Positions 43,246-51,443 are shown, counted from the stretch's first letter. The stretch: DNA of 64,000 nucleotides from Flagellimonas okinawensis (GCF_029194005.1 NZ_JARFVA010000004.1:248001-312000); one strand, 5' to 3'. Translations and numbers: made by a program. The notes: generated by a model from the letters alone, not told the origin.

Positions 43246-44526
43246 ATGCGAGAAGACCTACTTTATTTTATTTGGAAGCATAATAAGCTTTCAACAAAAG
43301 CGCTATTCACCGGCGTTGGTGAGACTATTGTAATCAGGTCACCTGGAACCCAAAATAGGTTGGCAGGCCCCGATTTTTTTAATGCAAAAGTTGAAATCGA
43401 TGGTCAGTTATGGGCCGGGAATGTGGAAATGCACCTCAAATCTTCCGATTGGTATGCGCATCACCACGAGAACGATGATAATTATAACAATGTCATTCTC
43501 CATGTAGTTTGGGAGGATGACATTGCTGTTTTTAGGAAGGACGGTTCACAGATTCCCACTTTGGAAATACAGCACTATGTTTCCGATCAAATATTGGACG
43601 GTTATCATAGCTTGATGCAAAACTCGAGCTCTAGTTTTATTAATTGTGAACGCGATCTAAAAGCTGTAGACTCCTTTAAAATGGAGAACTGGTTGCATCG
43701 ATTGTTTATAGAGCGACTCGAAAATAAGTCACAGTTGATACAGGGGCTCCTAAAAAAATCAAATAATGATTGGGAATCGGTTCTGTTTATAATGCTCGCC
43801 AAAAATTTTGGTTCTAAAGTAAATGGAACCTATTTTTTGGAGCGGGCGGCGGCTTTGGATTTTTCCATTGTACGCAAAACAAGCAACGAACCGTTGCAAT
43901 TGGAAGCTTTGCTTTTTGGACATTTTGGTCTTTTGGGAGTCGAGGATTGCAAGGACCTTTATTTTTTACAGCTTCAGATTGAGTATGACTATATATGTAG
44001 AAAGTTTAATCTGGATAGGCCATTGTCCAAACCCGATTTTTTTGGCCTAAGGCCTATGAACTTCCCTACGATCAGAGTGTCGCAATTGGTGAATTTGTAT
44101 GTGGGCACCCATAATTTATTTTCTACTTTAATGGCTTTAAAGGGTAAAGAAGAGATTTATGGAGCCTTCGAAATTTCAGCAGGCCTGTATTGGGAAGAGC
44201 ATTACACTTTTGGTAAGGTTTCAAAGAAAAGGGAAAAGCTGCTGTCCAAAAAGTTTATAGATCTTATAATAATAAACACCTTGTTGCCACTTAAGTTTTG
44301 TTATGCAAAGCATTTGGGCAAGGACTGGAACGAGGATTTGATTGCCCTGGTATCTGATTTGGCAAAGGAGGATAATTCCATCATCAAAAATTTTGCAGCT
44401 ATTGGATCTAAAACCCAAAATGCATTGGAGAGTCAGGCAAAGTTGGAACTCTATACCAATTATTGTTCTAAAAATAAATGCATGCAATGCGTTGTTGGTA
44501 CTCAATTATTGAATAGAATTACATAA
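43246..44526 (+). CDS. DUF2851 family protein
   Basis: Protein of 426 aa of a Bacteroidota family with no assigned function. Characteristic segments are IWKHNKLSTKALFTGVGE, GPDFFNAKVEIDGQLWAGNVEMHLKSSDWY, a histidine-rich stretch HHHENDDNYNNVILHVVWEDD and a C-terminal CSKNKCMQC cysteine cluster that could bind a metal. The nuclease-like arrangement of acidic and histidine residues near 50-85 is suggestive only. The PspC gene follows after 8 nt. Confidence 0.85.
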   Translation: MREDLLYFIWKHNKLSTKALFTGVGETIVIRSPGTQNRLAGPDFFNAKVEIDGQLWAGNVEMHLKSSDWYAHHHENDDNYNNVILHVVWEDDIAVFRKDGSQIPTLEIQHYVSDQILDGYHSLMQNSSSSFINCERDLKAVDSFKMENWLHRLFIERLENKSQLIQGLLKKSNNDWESVLFIMLAKNFGSKVNGTYFLERAAALDFSIVRKTSNEPLQLEALLFGHFGLLGVEDCKDLYFLQLQIEYDYICRKFNLDRPLSKPDFFGLRPMNFPTIRVSQLVNLYVGTHNLFSTLMALKGKEEIYGAFEISAGLYWEEHYTFGKVSKKREKLLSKKFIDLIIINTLLPLKFCYAKHLGKDWNEDLIALVSDLAKEDNSIIKNFAAIGSKTQNALESQAKLELYTNYCSKNKCMQCVVGTQLLNRIT

Positions 44527-44534
44527 TTTTAACC

Positions 44535-44762
44535 ATGTCTTTATTCTATAATACCCTATACTACTTTCAAAAAAGAGGCTTTGAGGTCTGTCGGCGAATA
44601 GCTGAACGACTTGGAATCAGGGCAAGAGTGGTCAGGACCAGTTTTATTTATCTGACTTTTGTGACCCTAGGTTTCGGTTTTGCCCTCTATCTTTTTATTG
44701 CATTTTGGTTACGGATAAAAGACTTGATCTACACAAAACGAACTTCCGTATTTGACCTATAG
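44535..44762 (+). CDS. PspC-domain membrane protein
   Basis: Tiny membrane protein (75 aa) with the PspC pattern: an amphipathic region (RRIAERLGIRARVVRTSFIY) then one hydrophobic helix (about 41-60). In enterics PspC takes part in envelope stress sensing; this protein is only the PspC core. It sits 8 nt after DUF2851 and 2 nt before the potassium channel gene, so the three are co-transcribed. Role inferred from the family. Confidence 0.85.
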   Translation: MSLFYNTLYYFQKRGFEVCRRIAERLGIRARVVRTSFIYLTFVTLGFGFALYLFIAFWLRIKDLIYTKRTSVFDL

Positions 44763-44764
44763 CC

Positions 44765-45772
44765 ATGATTAGACTGATGCGCTCCAAAATAGTATTGGCA
44801 CTATCCCTAATGGTGATTGTCCTTTTATTTGGGGTAATCGGGTATAAAATGCTGTCCGATTTTACTTGGATCGAGGCTATTTACATGACTATAATTACGG
44901 TGACCACGGTCGGTTTCTCCGAGGTAAGACCGTTGGATGCCAACGCAAAGATTTTTACCGTATTTTTAATCGTCACCAGTGTATTTATTTTTGGTTTTGC
45001 CATTTCTGTGGTCTCGGAATACATTTTGGGAAGAAACTCATTGGAACTGCTAAAAAAGAAAAAAGTGAAGAAACAGATAGATAGTCTTTCGAATCACGTA
45101 GTGGTCTGCGGCTTTGGTAGAAATGGTATGCAAGCGGCAGAAAAGTTGATTGCCTACAAGAAACCATTTGTTGTTATTGAAAAGGACAAGGATATCATAG
45201 AAAGGCATGAGGAGGATATTTTATTTGTGGAAGGAGATGCCAATGAGGACGAAGTTCTGTTACAAGCGGGTATTGATCGAGCTCAATATTTGATCACCGC
45301 GGTTCCCGATGATGCAGCAAACCTTTTCATTGTACTTTCGGCAAGGCAGCTCAATAAAAATCTCTTTATTATAAGCAGGGCATCACAGGTGACCTCTATC
45401 AAGAAATTGGAATTTGCTGGAGCGAGCAAGGTAATTATGCCCGATAAGATCGGTGGTGACCATATGGCATCTTTAGTAGTAATGCCCGATTTGATCACCT
45501 TCCTGGACCAACTCTCCATTGAGGGGGAACACACCACAAATTTAGAGGAGGTCAGCATTGAGGATTTTACCAATCAAATGGATTGTCACTCACTAAGGGA
45601 CTTGGATCTGCGAAGAAAGACGGGCTGTACCATCATTGGTTATATAGATCCCAATGGTAAATATATTATCAACCCCGAAGCCGATATGGTTTTACAGCCC
45701 AATAGCAAGGTAATCGTATTGGGCAGGCCGGAGCAAATACGAAAGCTCAACCAAATGTTTCAGATAGGCTAG
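44765..45772 (+). CDS. Potassium channel with RCK/TrkA-N domain
   Basis: Two-helix ion channel plus cytoplasmic regulatory domain (335 aa). The first helix is at about 9-26. The selectivity filter lies in TVTTVGFSEV (45-54), with Phe instead of the usual Tyr of TVGYGD. The inner helix follows to about residue 88. The TrkA-N Rossmann domain starts VVVCGFGRNGMQAAE (about 112), then VEGDANEDEVLLQAGI, and a TrkA-C-like part ends the protein. Ligand gating by nucleotide is likely by family. Confidence 0.9.
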   Translation: MIRLMRSKIVLALSLMVIVLLFGVIGYKMLSDFTWIEAIYMTIITVTTVGFSEVRPLDANAKIFTVFLIVTSVFIFGFAISVVSEYILGRNSLELLKKKKVKKQIDSLSNHVVVCGFGRNGMQAAEKLIAYKKPFVVIEKDKDIIERHEEDILFVEGDANEDEVLLQAGIDRAQYLITAVPDDAANLFIVLSARQLNKNLFIISRASQVTSIKKLEFAGASKVIMPDKIGGDHMASLVVMPDLITFLDQLSIEGEHTTNLEEVSIEDFTNQMDCHSLRDLDLRRKTGCTIIGYIDPNGKYIINPEADMVLQPNSKVIVLGRPEQIRKLNQMFQIG

Positions 45773-45853
45773 TTTAACACCCATTAATTTTTTTGCGAAG
45801 AAATTTTTTAGGATATTGGGGCCTTTACAAAAAACTAACATAACCAAAACAAT

Positions 45854-47476
45854 ATGATGAAGTATAGACTTCTTTCCATTTTAAGTTTGATGTTACCGGC
45901 GCTCTCCTTTGCGCAAGAACAAAGTACATCGGAAAAAATCGATGCAGTGTTCTCCAAATACACTGGCTGGTTCGTTGATGCCATCTTCTATGAAATTCCA
46001 TTTAGCGAGGAATTTCAGATTCCTTGGGTATTGATTGTTTTGGTAGGTGGTGCATTATATTTCACCATATACTTTAAGCTGATCAACTTTACGGGCTTCT
46101 GGACTGCAATTAAAGTAGTACGTGGCAAGTACGAGGATATTGAAAAGCATGGTGTGGATCATTTGTACGGTGACCAGGCCGAAGAGCACGATCTTCAGGA
46201 TACGATAAGGGATGAATCCGCACATGGTGAGGTTTCCCACTTTCAAGCTTTGACTGCTGCCCTTTCCGCTACCGTTGGATTGGGTAATATAGCAGGGGTT
46301 GCAGTGGCCTTGTCCATTGGTGGTCCCGGTGCGACCTTTTGGATGATGCTTGCTGGAATTTTGGGTATGGCATCCAAATTCGCGGAATGTACCTTGGGTG
46401 TAAAATATAGGGATGTAGGTGAAGATGGGACTGTTTACGGAGGTCCTATGTATTACCTTACCAAAGGTCTAAAGGAAAAAAATGCCAAAGGACTTGGTAA
46501 AGTATTGGCAGTGTTGTTCGCAATCTTCGTGATTGGTGGATCCTTTGGTGGTGGAAACATGTTCCAGGCCAACCAGGCGGCAGCACAGTTTGTACAGTTG
46601 TTCAGCTTGGAAAATGATAATGCAGGAATGTACTTCGGGATGGTGATGGCTGTATTGGTGGCCATCGTTATTATTGGTGGTATTAAGCGAATAGCTTCTG
46701 TTACCGAAAAAATTGTTCCGTTCATGGCAGGTATTTATGTATTGGCTGCCCTGATTATTTTAGGGGCCAACTTTTCTTCCATAGATGATGCTTTTGGATT
46801 GATATTCGAAGGAGCCTTTTCAGGACTTGGAATCGCTGGCGGACTTATCGGTGTAATGATCCAAGGTATTCGTAGGGGTGCTTTCTCCAACGAGGCCGGT
46901 GTAGGGTCTGCAGCAATCGCTCACTCCGCTGTACGAACCAAATATCCAGCTAGTGAAGGTATCGTTGCTCTTTTGGAGCCGTTCGTTGATACTGTAGTTA
47001 TCTGTACAATGACCGCATTGGTAATTATTATTACCAACTACGAGGCTGGCTTTTTGCAGTATGGTACAGAAATTACAGAAGGGGTCGAGATTACGGCTAC
47101 AGCTTTTGATACTGTGATTCCTCACTTCTCCATAGTGTTGACCATAGCGGTTATATTGTTTGCCTTCTCTACCATGATTTCTTGGTCTTACTATGGTATG
47201 CAAGGTTGGATGTACCTTTTCGGGAAAAGTAAAAGAAGCGATCTAGCATATAAAATATTGTTCTTGTTCTTTGTGGTTGTTGGAGCTTCCATTAGCCTTG
47301 GTTCCGTAATCGACTTTTCGGATGCCATGATCTTTGCTATGGTAGTGCCGAACATTATCGGTGTAATATTATTGACTCCGGTAGTTAGAAAAGAATTAAG
47401 AAAATACATGAATGCCATCAATAAAAAAGAAGACGCATTGGAAGACGGTGCCGAGGATTTGGTGGATAAAATGTAA
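45854..47476 (+). CDS. Alanine/glycine:cation symporter (AGCS family)
   Basis: Sodium-coupled amino acid importer (540 aa) with about 10-11 membrane helices. The signature GLGNIAGVAVALSIGGPGATFWMM is in the N-terminal half, GGSFGGGNMFQANQ is conserved, and RRGAFSNEAGVGSAAIAHS is the AGCS hallmark. The N-terminus resembles a signal peptide (ALSFAQEQ) and is longer than in enteric homologues. Start at ATG 45854 or 45857. A hairpin with a T-run begins 22 nt after the stop but lies inside the next coding frame. Confidence 0.95.
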   Translation: MMKYRLLSILSLMLPALSFAQEQSTSEKIDAVFSKYTGWFVDAIFYEIPFSEEFQIPWVLIVLVGGALYFTIYFKLINFTGFWTAIKVVRGKYEDIEKHGVDHLYGDQAEEHDLQDTIRDESAHGEVSHFQALTAALSATVGLGNIAGVAVALSIGGPGATFWMMLAGILGMASKFAECTLGVKYRDVGEDGTVYGGPMYYLTKGLKEKNAKGLGKVLAVLFAIFVIGGSFGGGNMFQANQAAAQFVQLFSLENDNAGMYFGMVMAVLVAIVIIGGIKRIASVTEKIVPFMAGIYVLAALIILGANFSSIDDAFGLIFEGAFSGLGIAGGLIGVMIQGIRRGAFSNEAGVGSAAIAHSAVRTKYPASEGIVALLEPFVDTVVICTMTALVIIITNYEAGFLQYGTEITEGVEITATAFDTVIPHFSIVLTIAVILFAFSTMISWSYYGMQGWMYLFGKSKRSDLAYKILFLFFVVVGASISLGSVIDFSDAMIFAMVVPNIIGVILLTPVVRKELRKYMNAINKKEDALEDGAEDLVDKM

Positions 47477-47490
47477 AAGCAAAGTAAAAG

Positions 47491-48348
47491 ATGAAATTAA
47501 AATCCCGCTTCAAGTTCAATAAACAGGAACGAAGTGGGATTTTCTTTTTTCTATTGATTTAAATTTCTCTTCAAGGAGTCCACTATCTTGTAAAGACCAA
47601 TCCATCCAGATTAAAAAATAATTTTGCTCTAAATATTAAGGAGCAGGCAATTATAGATAGTCTAAAAACGTCTCGGCCTAACGTCCCATTAAAAATATTT
47701 CCTTTCAATCCCAATTTCCTTTCAGATGCCAAAGGCTATACCTTGGGTTTGTCGACTGCTGAATTGGATAGACTGTTTGTGTTTAGAAATCAAGGAAAAT
47801 TTGTCAATTCGGCCGAAGAATTCCAAGAAGTGACCAAGATTTCGGATACACTTTTAAAGACCATCGCTCCATATTTCAAGTTTCCCGATTGGGTCAGTTC
47901 CGTTCCATCAACTACAAGGAAGCACCAGTCTCAATCTAAAACTAAGGTGCTTGTTAAGGATTTAAATACTGCAACGGCTTCCGATTTGATGGCAGTGTAT
48001 GGAATAGGGGAGACCTTGTCCAAAAGAATTGTCAAATTTCGGGATCGTTTAGGCGGTTTTCTTGTGGATGAACAATTGTACGATGTTTATGGACTCAAAC
48101 CAGAAGTAGTTCAGAAGACTTTACTCAAGTTTAAGGTAAAGGAAGTCCCAACGATAAAAAGAATAAACATAAATAAAGCAAGTGCGGAAGAATTGGCTCA
48201 ATTGGTCTATATTCCCAAATCATTAGCTTACAATATTGTCGAATATAGGGGGCTGAATGGGGTGTTTCGGTCGTTCCAAGACTTGAAAAATATCGAAAAA
48301 TTTCCTTCGGAAAAACTAGATAGAATAGCCTTATATTTGTCTCTTTAA
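47491..48348 (+). pseudogene. ComEA-like helix-hairpin-helix protein with in-frame TAA
   Basis: From ATG 47491 the frame reads MKLKSRFKFNKQERSGIFFF, LLI, then TAA at 47560-47562, and continues without break (ISLQGVHYLV...) to 48348. The part after the stop includes two to three helix-hairpin-helix DNA-binding motifs (AVYGIGETLSKRIVKFRDRLGGF; LVYIPKSLAYNIVEYRG; about 40 residues each). The residues on both sides of the TAA look like one membrane helix of an intact family member, so TTA (Leu) to TAA is the simplest change. Without it the protein would be 285 aa. A shorter product from TTG 47743 (201 aa) keeps the HhH part but loses the anchor. Sequencing error is possible. Confidence 0.75.
47499..47550 (+). 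terminator. T-tailed hairpin inside the ComEA-like gene
   Basis: AAAATCCCGCTTC (47499-47511) pairs with GAAGTGGGATTTT (47531-47543), 13 bp with one G-T pair, followed by a T-rich tract. By form it is the terminator of the AGCS gene, but it also encodes residues 4-19 of the next frame. Confidence 0.75.
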
Positions 48349-48358
48349 AATAGGTGGT

Positions 48359-49528
48359 ATGAGCGATATGTACTTCACGGAAGAGCATAATTTATTCCGG
48401 GAAAGTTTAAAGGATTTTTTGCAAAAGGAGGTGGTTCCCCATATAGGAGATTGGGAAGAGTCCGGTAAAATAGACAGGGCCATATGGAAAAAGTTCGGCG
48501 AGATGGGATATTTTGGTCTCATGACCCCCGAGGCATATTCCGGTTTGGGCCTGGACCTTTTTTATACCGTTATTTTTTTGGAAGAATTGCAAAAGATCAA
48601 TTCGGGCGGTTTTGCCGCTGCCATGTGGGCGCACCAGTATTTGGCAATGACCTATGTGAACAAACTGGCCAATGATGATCAGAAAAAAGCTTATTTGGAG
48701 CCAAGTGTGCTTGGGGATAAAATAGGATGTTTGGGTGTGTCGGAGCCTTTCGGTGGAAGTGATGTTGCCGCTATGCGGACAACAGCTGAAAAAAAGGGTG
48801 ATGTCTATATTGTGAACGGTTCCAAAACTTTTATTACTAATGGTGTTTATGGGGACTATATCATTCTCGCAGCAAAAACGGATAAGGATGCTGGCCATAA
48901 AGGGATAAGCATGTTTATCATGGATCGCAATGCAAAAGGGGTGACCGCAAGCAAACTCAACAAGCTAGGATGGCGGGCATCCGATACCGCAGAACTTGCG
49001 TTTGATAATGTAGAGGTTCCAGCTGCCAATTTATTGGGAGAGGAGAACAGTGGTTTTGGCTATATCATGGAGGCTTTTGCTTTGGAGCGTTTGGTGATGG
49101 GTGTGAATGCACATGCAAGAGCAGAATTTGCCTTGGATTATGCACTGAACTATATGTCCGAACGAGAAGCTTTCGGAAAATCAATAGATCAGTTCCAGGC
49201 ATTGCGCCATCGATTGGTGGAGCTATATTCGGATATGGTGATGTGCAAGCAATTCAATTATGCTACCATAGCACAAATGGAAAAAGGCGTATATGTGGTA
49301 AAAGAGGCGACCATTTCCAAACTTAAATCGACTAAAATGGCCGATGAGGTCATCTACAATTGTCTTCAGTTCCTGGGAGGCTATGGATATATAGAGGATT
49401 ATCCCATGGCTCGATTGCTCAGGGATAGTAGGCTTGGCCCTATCGGTGGTGGTACTTCCGAAATTTTGAAGGAAATTCTTGCCAAGATTATCGTGGATAA
49501 AAAGGAGTACAAAAAGCGATTTGTCTAG
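48359..49528 (+). CDS. Acyl-CoA dehydrogenase
   Basis: FAD enzyme (389 aa) of fatty-acid or amino-acid acyl-CoA oxidation. Motifs: CLGVSEPFGGSDVAAMRTTA (ACAD signature 1), the FAD-binding FITNG loop, and QFLGGYGYIEDYPMARLLRD (signature 2). The catalytic base region is about residues 360-375 (RLGPIGGGTSEI, with Glu after TS). Chain-length preference cannot be read. It lies 10 nt after the HhH gene. Confidence 0.95.
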   Translation: MSDMYFTEEHNLFRESLKDFLQKEVVPHIGDWEESGKIDRAIWKKFGEMGYFGLMTPEAYSGLGLDLFYTVIFLEELQKINSGGFAAAMWAHQYLAMTYVNKLANDDQKKAYLEPSVLGDKIGCLGVSEPFGGSDVAAMRTTAEKKGDVYIVNGSKTFITNGVYGDYIILAAKTDKDAGHKGISMFIMDRNAKGVTASKLNKLGWRASDTAELAFDNVEVPAANLLGEENSGFGYIMEAFALERLVMGVNAHARAEFALDYALNYMSEREAFGKSIDQFQALRHRLVELYSDMVMCKQFNYATIAQMEKGVYVVKEATISKLKSTKMADEVIYNCLQFLGGYGYIEDYPMARLLRDSRLGPIGGGTSEILKEILAKIIVDKKEYKKRFV

Positions 49529-49577
49529 GCGAATATCAAAAAAGTAAAATATTTCTTTAACTATTGATTATCATTTG

Positions 49578-49585
49578 TATATTTG
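49578..49585 (+). promoter_or_regulatory. Candidate rpsU -7 box
   Basis: TATATTTG fits TAnnTTTG; the RNA would begin about 10-15 nt before the Shine-Dalgarno. No good TTG at -33. Confidence 0.55.
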
Positions 49586-49603
49586 CGCTCCAAAATATTA
49601 AAG

Positions 49604-49612
49604 AAAGGAGGT
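49604..49612 (+). promoter_or_regulatory. Strong Shine-Dalgarno of rpsU
   Basis: AAAGGAGGT complements the 16S 3' end, with 9 nt between GGAGG and the ATG. Most genes in this window lack any such site, as is usual for Bacteroidota, whose ribosomes hide the anti-SD with help of bS21. A strong SD on the bS21 gene fits reported autoregulation in Flavobacterium. Confidence 0.85.
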
Positions 49613-49620
49613 TGTAGCCC

Positions 49621-49815
49621 ATGTTAATTATACCAGTTAAAGAAGGAGAAAACATCGATAGAGCACTAAAGCGCTTCAAGCGTAAGTTCGACAGAACAGG
49701 AACAATGCGTCAGCTAAGATCAAGACAGCAGTTCACAAAGCCTTCTGTAGAGCGTAGAGCGCAAATTCAAAAAGCACAATACATTCAGGGTCTTAGGGAC
49801 CAAGAAGAAGTATAG
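49621..49815 (+). CDS. rpsU: 30S ribosomal protein bS21
   Basis: Small basic protein (64 aa) near the 3' end of 16S rRNA. MLIIPVKEGENIDRALKRFKRKF is the N-terminal conserved region, followed by RRQQF-like basic segments (SRQQFTKPSVERRAQIQKAQY). In Bacteroidota bS21 is part of the pocket that holds the anti-Shine-Dalgarno. Monocistronic, with its own strong SD and terminator. Confidence 0.97.
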   Translation: MLIIPVKEGENIDRALKRFKRKFDRTGTMRQLRSRQQFTKPSVERRAQIQKAQYIQGLRDQEEV

Positions 49816-49839
49816 GGCTATCGCTTTTACAAAATATAT

Positions 49840-49871
49840 AAATCCCGTTCCAATATTGGAACGGGATTTTT
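49840..49871 (+). terminator. Terminator after rpsU
   Basis: AAATCCCGTTCCAATATTGG...CGGGATTTTT: an almost perfect palindrome with a TA centre and a T5 tail. Confidence 0.92.
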
Positions 49872-49912
49872 CGTTTGGTACCTAAGCGGATTCAAATTGT
49901 TACTTTTGATAT

Positions 49913-50803
49913 ATGTCCATTGCAGCTTTTATATCTTATTTGAAGTTGGAGAAAAACTACTCCGATCACACCGTAAAAGCGTATCAAAAGGATATTGAGG
50001 TCTTTTCTGAATTTTGCAGAGATCAACATGATGAGGACAATATTCTTGGTGTCTCCTATCCTTTGGTCAGAAATTGGATCGTTGCCCTCTCGGATACAGG
50101 TGTTTCCAACAGGACCATCAATAGGAAAATATCATCTCTCCAGGCCTACTACAAGTTTTTATTAAAGATTGGTGAAATCAATACTTCGCCTTTGGTGAAA
50201 CACAGGGCCTTGAAGACCGACAAAAAAGTCGAGGTTCCTTTTTCGGAAATGGAAATGGAATCCGTATTGTCCGAAATACCATTTGCAGATGATTTTGAGG
50301 GAGTGCGGGACAAACTCATGATAGAGTTGTTGTACGCCACTGGAATGCGAAGGGCGGAACTGGTCAATTTAAAATTAAAGGATGTGGATCTCTCCGCCAG
50401 GCAATTAAAAGTGCTGGGAAAACGAAACAAGGAAAGAATCGTTCCCATGTTATCTGCCACTGTAAAGCAGGTCCAAAATTATTTGCAGCAGCGAGCATCG
50501 CTTAAAAAGATAGTGGATTCCTCCTATCTGATATTAACAAAAGATGGTCTTAAAATTTATGAAACGCTTGTTTATCGAACTATAAATAAGTATTTTAGTT
50601 TGGTGTCCCCCAAGGTTAAAAAGAGCCCGCATATACTCAGGCACACCTTTGCAACACACTTGCTGAATCGGGGGGCAGATTTAAATTCCGTAAAGGAATT
50701 ATTGGGTCATTCCAGTTTGGCATCAACGCAAGTGTATACGCACAACAGTATTGCTGAACTTAAAAAGGTACATCAAAAGGCCCATCCAAGAAACAAGAAA
50801 TAA
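49913..50803 (+). CDS. Tyrosine recombinase XerC/XerD-type
   Basis: Site-specific recombinase (296 aa) that resolves chromosome dimers at dif. The N-terminal SAM-like core-binding domain (about 1-85) precedes the catalytic domain with ATGMRRAEL (Arg146), HILRHTFATH (His240-x-x-Arg243), GHSSLASTQVYTH and nucleophile Tyr275. Length and motifs are those of XerC/D, not of an integron or phage integrase, and no attachment site or cargo is next to it. Confidence 0.92.
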   Translation: MSIAAFISYLKLEKNYSDHTVKAYQKDIEVFSEFCRDQHDEDNILGVSYPLVRNWIVALSDTGVSNRTINRKISSLQAYYKFLLKIGEINTSPLVKHRALKTDKKVEVPFSEMEMESVLSEIPFADDFEGVRDKLMIELLYATGMRRAELVNLKLKDVDLSARQLKVLGKRNKERIVPMLSATVKQVQNYLQQRASLKKIVDSSYLILTKDGLKIYETLVYRTINKYFSLVSPKVKKSPHILRHTFATHLLNRGADLNSVKELLGHSSLASTQVYTHNSIAELKKVHQKAHPRNKK

Positions 50804-50827
50804 AATATTCTTGTATTGTTTAACTTC

Positions 50828-50842
50828 ACTGTCCTGGACAGT
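50828..50842. repeat. Palindrome upstream of hpf
   Basis: ACTGTCC-T-GGACAGT, a perfect 7-bp inverted repeat with a 1-bp centre, 16 nt before the hpf ATG. Operator or small hairpin; not T-tailed. Confidence 0.5.
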
Positions 50843-50858
50843 ACAAAAACTTCGTCTT

Positions 50859-51161
50859 ATGAAAGTAAACGCACAATCGGTAAATTTTACAGCTGATGTT
50901 AAACTCCTCGACTTTGTCCAAAAACGAATGGACAAGTTGGAATTGTTTTATGACAAGGTGATTGAATCGGATGTATATCTAAAAGTGGAAAACACAAGTG
51001 CAAAAGAGAATAAGATCGTGGAAATCATGGTGTTCGTCCCTCGGGATAAAATCATGGTAAAAAAACAATGTAAGTCTTTTGAGGAGGCCGTTGATTCAGC
51101 TTGCAGTTCCTTGGAGAGACAGCTGGTTAAAAAGAAGGAGAAGCTCAGGGCGAAAGCTTGA
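50859..51161 (+). CDS. hpf: Ribosome hibernation-promoting factor
   Basis: Short HPF/RaiA-type protein (100 aa) that binds the 30S decoding region in stationary phase. MKVNAQSVNFTADVKLLDFV starts the beta-alpha-beta fold, followed by KLELFYDKVIESDVYLKVEN and a basic C-terminal helix (SLERQLVKKKEKLRAKA). An in-frame start 108 bases upstream is rejected because it would lie inside xerC. It follows the recombinase gene by 55 nt. Confidence 0.92.
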   Translation: MKVNAQSVNFTADVKLLDFVQKRMDKLELFYDKVIESDVYLKVENTSAKENKIVEIMVFVPRDKIMVKKQCKSFEEAVDSACSSLERQLVKKKEKLRAKA

Positions 51162-51183
51162 TGAAAATTTTTCAAAATTTATT

Positions 51184-51212
51184 TTGAATTAAAATATAAA
51201 TATATACATTTG
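51184..51212 (+). promoter_or_regulatory. Promoter of the tRNA-tuf cluster
   Basis: TTG (51184-51186), an 18-nt A+T spacer and TACATTTG (51205-51212) match the consensus well. RNA would start near 51217 and run into the tRNAs and tuf. Confidence 0.75.
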
Positions 51213-51214
51213 CA

Positions 51215-51240
51215 GTCCGTTAGAAATAGCGGGCTTTTTT
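51215..51240 (+). terminator. Short T-tailed hairpin at the start of the tRNA transcript
   Basis: GTCCG...CGGGC (5 bp, one G-T pair) followed by T6, right after the tRNA-tuf promoter. It could stop readthrough from hpf or act as a weak leader attenuator. Confidence 0.4.
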
Positions 51241-51262
51241 AGTGAGTAAAAAGCGGTGAAAT

Positions 51263-51336
51263 GCCGATATAGCTCAGCTGGCTAGAGCAGCTGATTTGTA
51301 ATCAGCAGGTCGTGGGTTCGAGTCCCTCTATCGGCT
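51263..51336 (+). tRNA. tRNA-Thr (TGT)
   Basis: Complete cloverleaf: acceptor GCCGATA/TATCGGC, D-arm AGCTCAG, anticodon loop TTTGTAA (anticodon TGT at 51297-51299), T-arm with GTTCGAG. No CCA is encoded. Confidence 0.97.
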
Positions 51337-51360
51337 CGTAAATTACTGAAAATTAAGGCG

Positions 51361-51443
51361 GGGGGATACTCAAGCGGCCAACGAGGACAGACTGTAAATC
51401 TGTTGGTTTTTACCTTCGCAGGTTCGAATCCTGCTCCCCCCAC
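51361..51443 (+). tRNA. tRNA-Tyr (GTA)
   Basis: Acceptor GGGGGGA/TCCCCCC, anticodon loop CTGTAAA (GTA at 51395-51397), long variable arm as expected for Tyr, T-loop GTTCGAA. Confidence 0.97.

Noticed and set aside
49913-50803. Tyrosine recombinase as a mobile-element integrase
   Set aside because: Length and motifs fit housekeeping XerC/D, and there is no adjacent att duplication, cargo or phage gene.
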